From assembly GCF_964059145.1 (NCBI RefSeq), contig NZ_OZ060405.1, forward strand, positions 543,167 through 607,166: DNA of 64,000 bases, in the 5' to 3' direction. Every line of letters starts with the position of its first letter. Positions within the stretch are counted from its first letter, which is position 1. The position numbers were made by a program, and so were the translations under genes. Origin of the DNA: Buchnera aphidicola (Protaphis terricola). GTDB taxonomy: Bacteria; Pseudomonadota; Gammaproteobacteria; Enterobacterales; Enterobacteriaceae. This document shows, piece after piece, positions 18,586 to 30,330 of the stretch. A model generated the notes under the pieces. The model searched no databases. It saw nothing but the letters and a program-made list of their open reading frames with translations, and was not told the origin of the DNA.

Positions 18586-19329
18586 TTATGATGATACTAA
18601 AAAATATGGGTTAATTAAAGATTTACGAGTAGATAAAGAATAATCTAAATCTATATTTGTACCGTATATTTTTACACTACCACCAGCTGCATTCACAATT
18701 GCATGCCCAGCTGCTGTATCCCAAATATATGTATTACCAAACCTCGGATAAAATTGTGCTTGACCATCAGCTACATAACAAAACTTTAAAGATGAACCAA
18801 GTTCTTTAAGCTTATAAAATTTTATTTTTTCTAAAAAAATATTTAATTTTGAATTTAAATGCGAACGACTAATAACAAATAATGGTTGTTTAGAATGAAC
18901 TACAGAAATTTCTTTTTTATATCCTTTTTCATCAATTTTCCAAGCTTGTTGATTAAATGCATAATATAAAATATTAAAAAATGGAGCATATATAACACCT
19001 AATACAGGTTTTCCATATTCAATTAAGCTAATATTAACTGTAAACTCTCCATTTTTTTTTAAAAACTCTTTCGTTCCATCTAAAGGATCAACTAACCAAT
19101 AAATATTCCAGCTTTTGCAATAAGTCTTTGAATCTTCTTCAGATAAAATTGGAATATTTGGAGAAATATCGGTTAATCCACTTTTAATAATTTGATGAGA
19201 TATTTTATCTGCATTTGTTATAGGGCTTTGATCAATTTTATATACAAAATTTATTTTTTTATTAGTATAATAAAATTTCATAATAGAACGACCAGCAATT
19301 CGAGCTAATTTACAAATTTTTGTTAACAT
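18586..19329 (-). CDS. cysQ: 3'(2'),5'-bisphosphate nucleotidase
   Basis: Removes adenosine 3',5'-bisphosphate, a by-product of sulfate assimilation and of ACP phosphopantetheinylation (coaD and its pathway lie elsewhere in the window). 247 residues, E. coli 246. Inositol-monophosphatase fold motifs are seen: PILSEED near 59, WLVDPLDGTKEF near 78 with metal-binding Asp residues, and WDTAAGHAIV near 204. It is followed by dut and preceded by the ribosomal protein set rpsF-rpsR-rplI, as in E. coli where cysQ lies near rplI. Confidence 0.94.
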   Translation of the reverse strand: MLTKICKLARIAGRSIMKFYYTNKKINFVYKIDQSPITNADKISHQIIKSGLTDISPNIPILSEEDSKTYCKSWNIYWLVDPLDGTKEFLKKNGEFTVNISLIEYGKPVLGVIYAPFFNILYYAFNQQAWKIDEKGYKKEISVVHSKQPLFVISRSHLNSKLNIFLEKIKFYKLKELGSSLKFCYVADGQAQFYPRFGNTYIWDTAAGHAIVNAAGGSVKIYGTNIDLDYSLSTRKSLINPYFLVSS

Positions 19330-19348
19330 TTAACACCATCTAAAAAAA

Positions 19349-19801
19349 TTACTTTTTTTCAACTATATTAACTAGGAAATGTTCACATATTTTTTTATGT
19401 GGTTGAAAAATTACTGTATGCTCTCCTAAATGACGCAGTAAACCATTAGGTAATTTGATCTCTTTTTTATTAATTTTTATATTTATTTGAGACAGTTTAT
19501 TAATTATATTCCGAATACCGACAGAACCAAATATTTTTCCTTCTTTTTTTACTTTTGAGTAAATTGTAATAGATTTTATATTTTTTATTTTTTCTGCGCG
19601 ATCTTTAGCAATGAGTAATTTATTAATATCTTCTTTTTCTAGCTGAACTTTTTGAGCTTTAAAAGACTCAATATTTTTTTTATTTGCTAAGATTGCTTTT
19701 CCTTGAGGAATTAAATAATTTCTAGCATAACCAGATTTTACTTTAATAATTGAACCAATATCACCTAATTTATTAATTTTTAATAAAAGAATTACTTCCA
19801 T
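19349..19801 (-). CDS. rplI: 50S ribosomal protein L9
   Basis: Large-subunit protein near the L1 stalk. 150 residues, E. coli 149. The N-terminal domain begins MEVILLLKINKLGDIGSIIK, the C-terminal domain contains LPNGLLRHLGEH, and a long Lys-rich connecting helix joins them. A ribosome-binding site AGGAGAG precedes the start. The order rpsF-rpsR-rplI is kept from E. coli but the priB gene that lies between rpsF and rpsR in E. coli is absent. Confidence 0.97.
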   Translation of the reverse strand: MEVILLLKINKLGDIGSIIKVKSGYARNYLIPQGKAILANKKNIESFKAQKVQLEKEDINKLLIAKDRAEKIKNIKSITIYSKVKKEGKIFGSVGIRNIINKLSQINIKINKKEIKLPNGLLRHLGEHTVIFQPHKKICEHFLVNIVEKK

Positions 19802-19860
19802 TATCTTTAATACTCTCCTTTTTTATTAATACTTTAAAAAAAATACATTAAATTATATAT

Positions 19861-20088
19861 TTAATGATGTTGATCAGTATATGGAATTAAAGCAAGATAT
19901 CTAGCTTTTTTAATCGCTTTGGATAATTGACGTTGATATTTAGCTCGAGTACCTGTAATACGACTTGGAACAATTTTCCCATTTTCTGTAATATAATTCT
20001 TTAAAATACTAATATCTTTATAATCTATCTCTTCAATATTTTCTGCTGTAAAACGACAAAACTTTCGACGACGAAAATAACGTGCCAT
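19861..20088 (-). CDS. rpsR: 30S ribosomal protein S18
   Basis: Small-subunit protein that pairs with S6 on the platform. 75 residues, the same as E. coli, beginning [16 protein letters not shown] and containing the conserved [18 protein letters not shown] segment and the [18 protein letters not shown] end. It lies 89 nt after rpsF with no priB between them. Confidence 0.97.
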   Translation of the reverse strand: MARYFRRRKFCRFTAENIEEIDYKDISILKNYITENGKIVPSRITGTRAKYQRQLSKAIKKARYLALIPYTDQHH

Positions 20089-20177
20089 ATAAAAATCCTT
20101 AAAAATAAAAATATATTTTTTTTAAAATATAAATTAATATTAAAAAAATAATTTTTTTAAAAAATTATTTTTAATAA

Positions 20178-20522
20178 TTATCTATTTTTTTCTTTTTTAT
20201 CTTCTTTTAATTTAATTATAGGAGATTGTTTATGAATTGCTTTATTTACCAACATAATAATATTTCTAATAACTTCTATATTAAAACGAAAATCTTTTTC
20301 TAATATATTGATAACTTTAGGATGAACTTCTATATTCATTAAAACGTAATGAGCTTTATGTAACTTATTAATAGGATATGAAAGTTGCCTTCTACCCCAA
20401 TCTTCTAAACGGTGTATGACACCTTCACTATCAAGAATTATTTTTTTATATTTTTCAATTATTTGATTAATTTTATCACTATAGTCCGGGTGAACCATAA
20501 AAACAACTTCATAATGACGCAT
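20178..20522 (-). CDS. rpsF: 30S ribosomal protein S6
   Basis: Binds S18 in the 30S platform. 114 residues versus 131-135 in E. coli; the globular domain ([18 protein letters not shown] through the [12 protein letters not shown] strand) is complete and the acidic C-terminal tail, which RimK extends with glutamates in E. coli, is replaced by a short charged end [10 protein letters not shown] strong AAGGAG ribosome-binding site precedes the ATG. It is the first of the rpsF-rpsR-rplI set. Confidence 0.96.
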   Translation of the reverse strand: MRHYEVVFMVHPDYSDKINQIIEKYKKIILDSEGVIHRLEDWGRRQLSYPINKLHKAHYVLMNIEVHPKVINILEKDFRFNIEVIRNIIMLVNKAIHKQSPIIKLKEDKKEKNR

Positions 20523-20700
20523 AACATGCTCCTTTTGGGTTTTTAGTTTCCTTATAATTAAAATTACAAAATAAAATAAAAAATATAATAAATAGGAAAC
20601 AAGGAACTCTGATAAAAACTATTTCTATTAAAATACATGGTATTTGAATTTTAAAAAAAAATCAATTAAATTTCATTTAATAAAAAATATAAAAAAATAA

Positions 20701-22902
20701 TTAGTTACATAAAAATAATTCTATTTTTCTATAATTTAAATTAACAGAAACTACTTTTACTTTAAGTACATCCCCTAAACAAAAAGTATTTTTAGTAGAT
20801 TTACCAATAATTTTAACCCCAATAGAGTCAAAATAATAATTGTCACCATATAAATTCTCTATTCGAATTAAACCATCAATAAAATATTTATTTAAACGAA
20901 CAAATAAACCAAATGAAGTTACATTTGATACGACACCAGTATATATCATACCAATTTTTTTTTCCATAAAATCACATTTTAACCAATCTATAACATCTCG
21001 AGTAGCCTCATCTGCACGTCTTTCAGTCATAGAACAATGTAATCCTATTTTACTCATTTTGCTAACATTATACAAATTATATTCATAAACATTATTTTCT
21101 TTTAAGTATGTTTGTTTAGCATTTTTCTTAAATAATGTATATTTAATGACTCTATGTACTAAAAGATCAGGATATCTTCTAATAGGAGATGTAAAATGAA
21201 CGTAACTTGATAAAGATAAACCAAAATGACCACGATTTTCTGTAGAATATACAGCTTGTTTCATAGATCTTAATAATATTGTTTGGATCATATCATAATC
21301 TGAACGATGCTTAATACTTTTTAATAATTCTGCATAATGTATAGATTCAGGTATTTCACCTCCAAATAAATATAATCCTAATCCTTTTAAAATAGATCTA
21401 AAATTAATTATACTTTCTTTAGTTGGACGATCATGATTACGAAATAAAACTGGATATTGGTATTTTTTAATAAATTGAGCAGAAGCTATATTTGCTAAAA
21501 TCATACATGATTCAATAAATTTATGCGCATCATTTCTAACATGTTGATAAATATTTTTAATTTTAAGATTAGAATCTAAAACAAATTTAGATTCAATATT
21601 TTCAAAATAAATACCTTTTTTAGAAATTTTATATTTATTAAATATTTTTTGTAAAAATAATAAATTATTAATATCTTTTAATAATTTTTTATATTTTAAA
21701 GAAAGTATTGTATCACCATTCCATATTTTAAATATTTCGTTATATGAAAAACGTCCACGAGAACATATAATAGCTTCATAATGCTTATATTTAACTAGTT
21801 CTCCTTGATTAGATAAACTCATTTCACATATTAAACATAAACGTTCTACATGAGGATTTAAAGAACATAAATCTGTAGATATTTTTTCTGGTAACATAGG
21901 AACAACTAATGATGGAAAATATATAGAATTACCTCTTTTTAAAGCTTCTTGATCTAAAGGAGTATTAGGTTTAATATAATGGCTAACATCTGCAATAGCT
22001 ACCCATAAATTCCAACCTTCTTCATTATTTTTTTTTTTACAAAAAACGGCGTCATCAAAGTCACATGCATCTTCTTCATCAATAGTAAAAAATGGAAGAT
22101 GTCTTAAATCTATACGATTTTTAAATTCTTTTAAATGAATTTTATTATCTATTTTATATAGTTGATCTTTAATTTCTTTAGACCATAAGTAAGGAATAGA
22201 ATGTGTACGAATTGCAATATCTATAGCAAGATTAGTTCGCATTTTTTTTCCACCAAGGACTTCAACTATTACTCCTTCATTCTTACTTTTTTTATTTAAA
22301 AAATTTTTTTTTAATTTAACAACAACTACTGATCCTATTGGAATTCTTTTAGTAAAAATTGATGAAAAAATGAATATTTTAAAATTAAATCGACCATCAT
22401 CTGGGATAACAAATTTTATTTTTTTTTCAATATAATATCTTCCTACGATCAAAACATTATTTGGTCTTAATATTTTTAATATTTTTGCAGAACTTCTTCC
22501 TTTTTTTTTAGATTGAACAATATGTGCTAAAACAAAGTCACCATGAATACATAATTTCATTTGTTCTGTTGATAACCAAAGATCTTCTTTTAATTTTTCA
22601 CTTCTTAAAAAACCATAACCATCTCTATGTCCTATCACTTTTCCTTCGACTGTATTAAGATTTTCTGGAGCAATATAATATCGATTATAAGTATATATAA
22701 TTTGCTTATCTCGCTCCATTGCCCTTAATCTTTTACGTAATGCTTTTTTTGCACTAAGTTTCTTAATGCTAAATTTTTTTTCTATTTTTTTTTGATTTAT
22801 TAAATCTTTATATTTCTTTAAAAATAATAAAATACATTCACGACTAGGAATAAGTTGTACATATTTGTTATAATTGTTTTTTTGGTAGGTATCGACTACC
22901 AT
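20701..22902 (-). CDS. rnr: Ribonuclease R
   Basis: Processive 3'-5' exoribonuclease able to degrade structured RNA. 733 residues against 813 in E. coli. The order is N-terminal helix-turn-helix-like region (about 20-80), cold-shock domains (80-240), catalytic RNB domain with DEEDACDFDDAV near residue 278 carrying the metal-binding Asp residues, and a C-terminal S1 domain. The protein stops just after the S1 domain, so the roughly 80-residue Lys-rich tail used in E. coli for ribosome and tmRNA-SmpB interactions is missing. It is upstream of rpsF and downstream of purA on the same strand. Confidence 0.95.
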   Translation of the reverse strand: MVVDTYQKNNYNKYVQLIPSRECILLFLKKYKDLINQKKIEKKFSIKKLSAKKALRKRLRAMERDKQIIYTYNRYYIAPENLNTVEGKVIGHRDGYGFLRSEKLKEDLWLSTEQMKLCIHGDFVLAHIVQSKKKGRSSAKILKILRPNNVLIVGRYYIEKKIKFVIPDDGRFNFKIFIFSSIFTKRIPIGSVVVVKLKKNFLNKKSKNEGVIVEVLGGKKMRTNLAIDIAIRTHSIPYLWSKEIKDQLYKIDNKIHLKEFKNRIDLRHLPFFTIDEEDACDFDDAVFCKKKNNEEGWNLWVAIADVSHYIKPNTPLDQEALKRGNSIYFPSLVVPMLPEKISTDLCSLNPHVERLCLICEMSLSNQGELVKYKHYEAIICSRGRFSYNEIFKIWNGDTILSLKYKKLLKDINNLLFLQKIFNKYKISKKGIYFENIESKFVLDSNLKIKNIYQHVRNDAHKFIESCMILANIASAQFIKKYQYPVLFRNHDRPTKESIINFRSILKGLGLYLFGGEIPESIHYAELLKSIKHRSDYDMIQTILLRSMKQAVYSTENRGHFGLSLSSYVHFTSPIRRYPDLLVHRVIKYTLFKKNAKQTYLKENNVYEYNLYNVSKMSKIGLHCSMTERRADEATRDVIDWLKCDFMEKKIGMIYTGVVSNVTSFGLFVRLNKYFIDGLIRIENLYGDNYYFDSIGVKIIGKSTKNTFCLGDVLKVKVVSVNLNYRKIELFLCN

Positions 22903-22960
22903 ATTTACTTCTCCAATAACATTTTAAATTAAAATATTCATTAATAAAAAAAATATAAAT

Positions 22961-25211
<2,251 letters not shown>

Positions 25212-25213
25212 AT

Positions 25214-26446
25214 TTATTTTCTCTCTATATTTTTAAAATTATTACGTATTGAATCAACACGTCTTGTTGTTAGAAAATCATCAAGAGATAAATCAGATAA
25301 ATTATTAACTTTTTGATTTTTATTTAAAAAACTAGATTTATTTTTAGGTAATTTTTTTGAATTTAAAAAAAAATTTTTATTTTTTTTTGAATTATTAATT
25401 AAATTATTTAATGATAAAAAAAACGTTGGATTATTATTTTTATCAATGAAAATTTTATTTGTACTACTAAATAATCTTTCCATAGATTCTATATAAATTC
25501 TTTTAAGAGTTATTTGTTTTGCTTTTTTATATTCAGGTAAAATTTTTAAAAAACGAATTACTTCTCCTTGTGCCTCTAAAATGATACGTGAAGAATACGC
25601 TTTAGCTTCTTCTAAAATACGCTGAGCTTTTCCATGAGCTTTAGGTTGAACTTCATTAGCATAAGCTTCTGCTTCACGTACATATTGTTCTTTATTCTCA
25701 CGAGCAGCAATAGCATCATCAAAAGCAGATTTTACTTCTTCTGGTGGTCTGGCCGTTTGAAAATTAACATCTAATATAGTTATTCCCATATTATATGGTT
25801 TAATAGTTTTTTCAATTTCTTTTTGAGTATCGTATCTTACTAATGTTCTACCTTCAGTTAATATTCTATCCATTGTAGAGCGTCCAATTATACCTCGTAA
25901 AGCACTATCAGTCGCTTGCCTTAAACTATCATCAGGATAAACAACAGAAAAGAGATAACTAGATGGATTAGTAATTTTATATTGAACATTCATTTCTACA
26001 CGTACTACATTTTCATCAGAAGTAAGCATGACACCTGAAGTGGCTAATTCCCGTACAGTTTCAACATTAACAGTTTGAACATCGCTAATAAAAATTGGTC
26101 TCCAATTTAATCCTGGATCAACTAAATGACTAAATTTACCAAAATTAGTAACTACTCCTCGTTCAGCTTCTTTAATAGTATAAAAACCACTAGCACACCA
26201 AATAAAAAAAAGAATAGTAATTATAATGAAAATAGGATTAATTTTTTTATTTGATTGATTTAAAGTATTATTTGTATTAAAAATTATATTATTAATAGTA
26301 AAAAAAATTTTTTTTAAATTAATTACAGATTTTTTTTCATTTTTTTTCTTTTGTTTTCTATTTTTAAAATCATCCTTTTCTGAATCATTTTTCTTTCTCC
26401 AAGGATCTAATTCTGGTTCATTTTGATTAGTTTTATTCCAGGCCAT
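25214..26446 (-). CDS. hflK: HflK, regulator of the FtsH protease
   Basis: Partner of HflC. From MAWNKTNQNEPELDPW the protein has 410 residues (E. coli 419); a longer frame to 26458 lacks family support. The Gly-rich cytoplasmic N-terminus of E. coli has turned into an Asn/Lys-rich stretch (about 10-70), then one membrane segment (about 71-92), then the strongly conserved SPFH core with SGFYTIKEAERGVVT and TSDENVVRVEMNVQY. In E. coli hfq and hflX lie between miaA and hflK; neither is seen here, where the miaA-hflK interval is only about 150 nt. Confidence 0.95.
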   Translation of the reverse strand: MAWNKTNQNEPELDPWRKKNDSEKDDFKNRKQKKKNEKKSVINLKKIFFTINNIIFNTNNTLNQSNKKINPIFIIITILFFIWCASGFYTIKEAERGVVTNFGKFSHLVDPGLNWRPIFISDVQTVNVETVRELATSGVMLTSDENVVRVEMNVQYKITNPSSYLFSVVYPDDSLRQATDSALRGIIGRSTMDRILTEGRTLVRYDTQKEIEKTIKPYNMGITILDVNFQTARPPEEVKSAFDDAIAARENKEQYVREAEAYANEVQPKAHGKAQRILEEAKAYSSRIILEAQGEVIRFLKILPEYKKAKQITLKRIYIESMERLFSSTNKIFIDKNNNPTFFLSLNNLINNSKKNKNFFLNSKKLPKNKSSFLNKNQKVNNLSDLSLDDFLTTRRVDSIRNNFKNIERK

Positions 26447-26598
26447 TTTATGCCTCATCGATTAGTTTTGATGCCACATTATTTATTATATAAAACTATA
26501 TAAAAAATTATGTTTTAAAAGTAATATTTTTATATATTTATAAAATATCTTTAATATTTTAAAATAAAAAAATATTTTTCTAATTAAAATATAATTTA

Positions 26599-27579
26599 TT
26601 ACTCATATTTAAAAAAAATAAACTTATATTTTTTTTTAAGAATATTTAATATTTCTGTAAAAATAATATTCGGAGAAGAACTAGTTAAAGAATAAATATC
26701 TTTCCATTTCTTAAGCCAAGTTAATTGATGTTTAGCTAACTTTCTTGTTGCAAAAATTATTTTTTTAATCATTTCTTCATAATTAATTTTTTTTTCAAGA
26801 TACTCCCACATTTGTCGATATCCTATACATCGAATTGATGGTAAATATTTATTTAAATCTCCTCTGGAAAAAAGATATTCTACTTCTTTTTCAAAACCTA
26901 ACAGTAACATTTTTTTTATACGAAATTCAATTTTTTGATATAACCATTCTTTATTTTTAGGTAAAATAGCAAATTGAATTATATTATATTCTGATTGTAT
27001 CATCGTATTTTTCTTTAAAGAAGTTAATGTTTTTCCAGAAATATAAAATATTTCTAATGCTCTTAATAATCTTTGCGAATCATTTTTATGAATATTATTA
27101 GCAGATGTAGGATCAATTAATTTTAACTTTTCATATAAAAAATATTTATTATATTTAACCTGGTTTAATAAATATTGTCGAATTTCAAAATTTGCAGCAG
27201 GTAATTCAGATAATCCATGTAACAATGCATGATAATAAAACATTGTCCCTCCAACAAGTAATGGTATATTACCTGATTTTAAAATATTTTTAATTTCTTT
27301 ATTAGCATCTTTTATAAATTCTGCAACTGAATAAGATTCACTAGGATCTTTAATATTTAATAAACGATGTGGATGTGTTTTTAAGTCTAAATAACTTGGT
27401 TTATCAGTACCAATATCCATACCTCGATAAATTAATGCAGAATCTACACTAATAATTTCTATTGGAAAATATTTTCTAAGATATATAGCAATTTTACTTT
27501 TTCCACATCCAGTAGGACCCATTAAAAAAAAAACTATTGGTTTTTTTAGTTGGATGTCTTTTATATTTTTAATGTACAT
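26599..27579 (-). CDS. miaA: tRNA dimethylallyltransferase
   Basis: Transfers a dimethylallyl group to A37 of tRNAs that read UNN codons, including the tRNA-Ser and tRNA-Trp in this window. 326 residues (E. coli 316). The P-loop MGPTGCGKSKIA is near residue 20, SVDSALIYRGMDIGT near 44 holds the conserved Asp, LVGGTMFYYHAL near 113 and IRCIGYRQMWEYL near 243 are signature segments. It is preceded by the ruined mutL in the same direction, the mutL-miaA arrangement of E. coli. Confidence 0.95.
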   Translation of the reverse strand: MYIKNIKDIQLKKPIVFFLMGPTGCGKSKIAIYLRKYFPIEIISVDSALIYRGMDIGTDKPSYLDLKTHPHRLLNIKDPSESYSVAEFIKDANKEIKNILKSGNIPLLVGGTMFYYHALLHGLSELPAANFEIRQYLLNQVKYNKYFLYEKLKLIDPTSANNIHKNDSQRLLRALEIFYISGKTLTSLKKNTMIQSEYNIIQFAILPKNKEWLYQKIEFRIKKMLLLGFEKEVEYLFSRGDLNKYLPSIRCIGYRQMWEYLEKKINYEEMIKKIIFATRKLAKHQLTWLKKWKDIYSLTSSSPNIIFTEILNILKKKYKFIFFKYE

Positions 27580-27595
27580 AGCGTTTTATTAATAT

Positions 27596-29084
27596 TTATT
27601 TTATATAATATTGTAGCGGAGGTTTATCTAAGATGAATGGACAAAAATATTCTATCTCTAATAACAATAAAATACTATCTATAGTATTCCAAGAATTTTT
27701 TCAAAAATTATATTAATTTCAAACCATTTTTAAAATTTTAGTAATATATAAGTTATTTTTTTTCAAAAATAAATAAAAAATAATATTAATAAATTAATAT
27801 ATTTTTTAAAATAAAAGGCGCTTTTTAAAATAAATCTATTTATCTTTTAAAAATAAAATCTGAATTTATAAAATAAATCTAAATTTATAAAATATAGATT
27901 TATTTAAAAACAAAAATTTATATTGTAAATCGGTAATATAAATTTTAAAATTAAATAAATAAAATTGAGGTTTAATATCATTCTCAATATAATATTTTAA
28001 CTTATGTTGATCAATAATTTTTTTTCAAATAGAAAAGAAATCAAAAAAAATTATTAAAATCATAAATTAATCCATAAAATTTTTTAATAACTATCAATAA
28101 TTTTATAAAAAATAAAAATTTTTTTTGAAAAAATATTTAAATTAATTCTTAAATTAGTATCTTTTTTAATTTGTTTTAACAAATATATTTGTTGTATTTT
28201 TAAAAAATATTTTTGTATCAATTTAACAAAGAAATTATAAAAACATTTATTAAAATAATATTTTTTTGATTTTTCAAAGAAATATCATATATAAATTTAC
28301 TATACTTATTTTTATTTAGTAAATTTAAAATCGTATTATATACAAAAATATAAATTTCACTAGGTTTATAAAATTTAATTTGATTTTTAGTAGGATGAAT
28401 ATTAATACCAATCTCATTTAAAGGTATATTAATATATAAAATAAATGATCGATTAGTTTTCATTTTTATAAAATTATTATATGCATTAAATGCAGCATAA
28501 TATATTAAAATTCTTTTTTATTTTTTTTAAATGAAATATTTTAAAATAAGATAATGCTATTTTTTTAATTATTTTATAAATTTTTAAATATTCTAATTTT
28601 TTATTTAAACATTTAAGACAAACAGGAATATTATAGAATAAATTTTCTACTATAATACTTATTTCAAGTAAATATAAAATAGGTTGAATAGTATTATAAT
28701 TAAATCTATCAGAATGTATTTCCTATACAATATCACTATTTTTCATAGAAAAATATTAACGTCATTTTTGATATCGCTTTAACACTTGATAATACTTACC
28801 TCTAACACTAAATGTATTAATATTATTTAAATTAAAACATGTAATAATTTTACTTGTTATATCAAAAGAAATACAAAGCAATAATTCACTCCTATGAATA
28901 CTATAACAATCATTTTGAAAAATAATTGATTTAAAACCACTTCTTTCAACAAAAAAATATTGATATTTCTAGTTTTAGAACCAATACTATTTTCTATTAA
29001 CTCTTTAATTACAAAAACTCGATCAATAGATTTTCTAGTTGAAATTTAACTAGAAACATTAATTGGTAATATACAAATAGACAT
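27596..29084 (-). pseudogene. mutL: mutL, DNA mismatch repair gene in advanced decay
   Basis: Fragments in several frames align in order with MutL. From the ATG at 29084: MSICILPIN, a stop, then VIKELIENSIGSKTRNINIFL (about 29030-28960; known ATPase motif I), then in another frame FQNDCYSIHRSELLLCISFDITSKI (motif II, with DNGCG now NDCYS), NTFSVRGKYYQVLKR (former GFRGEAL motif), NLFYNIPVCLKCL, then MKTNRSFILYINIPLNEIG and NIHPTKNQIKF at 28463-28300 (the NVHPAK segment). The extreme C-terminus SILLLLEIEYFCPFILDKPP ends at a TAA at 27596. At least six stops or frame changes and lost catalytic motifs mean no rescue is plausible. About 1.5 kb remain of a gene normally near 1.8 kb. Confidence 0.93.
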
Positions 29085-29139
29085 TAGTATATTCTCTTTC
29101 AAAACTAAATTTGTAAATTATAATTTAATCATATTAAAT

Positions 29140-30318
29140 TTAACTATATAATTCTTTAAAAAAAATTTTATATATTTTATTATATTCATGAAAAATTAAA
29201 TCTATTTCTTTACTATTTAATTCTAAATTAGAAATTTTATTTAATATAAACTTGATACCTAATTTTTTTATTAAATTTGACATTTTTATAGACTCTAAAT
29301 CATCTTTATTTTTATAATGCAATGCTGCTGCAATACCTTTAATTAAATTACTATTAAGTAAATTATATTTTTTCGTTAATAATAAAGGTGTAATCAATCG
29401 TTCATTTTTACCTAATTTTTGCAATGGATTTCGTGCAATACGTTTAACTTTATCTAGTAAGAAAGGGTTTTTAAAACGAGTTAAAATTTTATCAATATAA
29501 AAAAAATGATTTTTTTTATTTAACCGATATTTTTTAATTAGTGTTAAACCGCTTTCCTTCATAGAATTTTTTACAATATCTTCGATTTCATTATCTTTAA
29601 TACTTTCATATATAGTTTTATATTTTTTTATTGCTCCTAAATAAGCAGCTATTGCATGACCTGTATTTAATGTTAAAAATTTTCTATCTATAAAAACTCT
29701 TAAATTATTACTTATTGTCATATTAGTGATATTAGGTATTATTCCTTTAAATTGTCTTTTATCAACAATCCATTCTTGAAAATTTTCAGCAATTAAAGAT
29801 AAATTATTTTTTTCAAAAGATATCATAGATGGTATAATAGTATCAATACTACAATCTACAAATCCAATATATTGATTAAAATATTCATGATATTTTAAAG
29901 GAAAATGCTTTAAGATTATTTCTTTTAAATAAGAACTAGCTTTAATTTTATTTTCACAAGCAATTATATTTAATGGAATTTTAGATTTTAACTTAATTTT
30001 TAACTTTATTCCTTCTATTAAAATAGATGTAATTTTGTTTAAAGAATTAACACCAATTGCAGTCGTTATTAAATTACTATTAGATATAACATTTAAAATA
30101 TTTGGATGATCAATATAAATAGCATGAAAATTTTTTATATTAATAATTTTTTCAAAGTTATATCCTACTAATTTTATATTATATTCTTTATGATAATTTA
30201 AAGAATCTATTATTTTTTTATTTACATCTACAAAGGTAAAATCAAAACCAGATTTTAGTAATATTTTAGCAATAAAACCACGACCAATATTACCAGATCC
30301 AAAATGTACAGCTTTCAT
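29140..30318 (-). CDS. mtlD: Mannitol-1-phosphate 5-dehydrogenase
   Basis: Oxidises mannitol 1-phosphate to fructose 6-phosphate with NAD. 392 residues from MKAVHFGSGNIGRGF (E. coli 382); the two-codon extension to 30324 is not needed. The Rossmann loop GSGNIGRG is at residues 7-14, and the catalytic Lys region LNTGHAIAAYLGA near 220 and KRIARNPLQKL near 300 match the family. It starts 12 nt after mtlA, the E. coli mtlA-mtlD order, with the regulator mtlR missing. Together with pgi this gives a mannitol-to-glycolysis route. Confidence 0.95.
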   Translation of the reverse strand: MKAVHFGSGNIGRGFIAKILLKSGFDFTFVDVNKKIIDSLNYHKEYNIKLVGYNFEKIINIKNFHAIYIDHPNILNVISNSNLITTAIGVNSLNKITSILIEGIKLKIKLKSKIPLNIIACENKIKASSYLKEIILKHFPLKYHEYFNQYIGFVDCSIDTIIPSMISFEKNNLSLIAENFQEWIVDKRQFKGIIPNITNMTISNNLRVFIDRKFLTLNTGHAIAAYLGAIKKYKTIYESIKDNEIEDIVKNSMKESGLTLIKKYRLNKKNHFFYIDKILTRFKNPFLLDKVKRIARNPLQKLGKNERLITPLLLTKKYNLLNSNLIKGIAAALHYKNKDDLESIKMSNLIKKLGIKFILNKISNLELNSKEIDLIFHEYNKIYKIFFKELYS

Positions 30319-30330
30319 ATGCAATCCTAA

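Noticed and set aside
28218..28463. The 81-codon frame as an intact small protein gene
   Set aside because: It is the NHPTK-containing piece of decayed mutL and is flanked by further mutL fragments in other frames.
27596..29084. mutL rescued by polymerase slippage like the other broken genes
   Set aside because: It has several stops, multiple frame changes not at A runs, lost ATPase motifs and large deletions.
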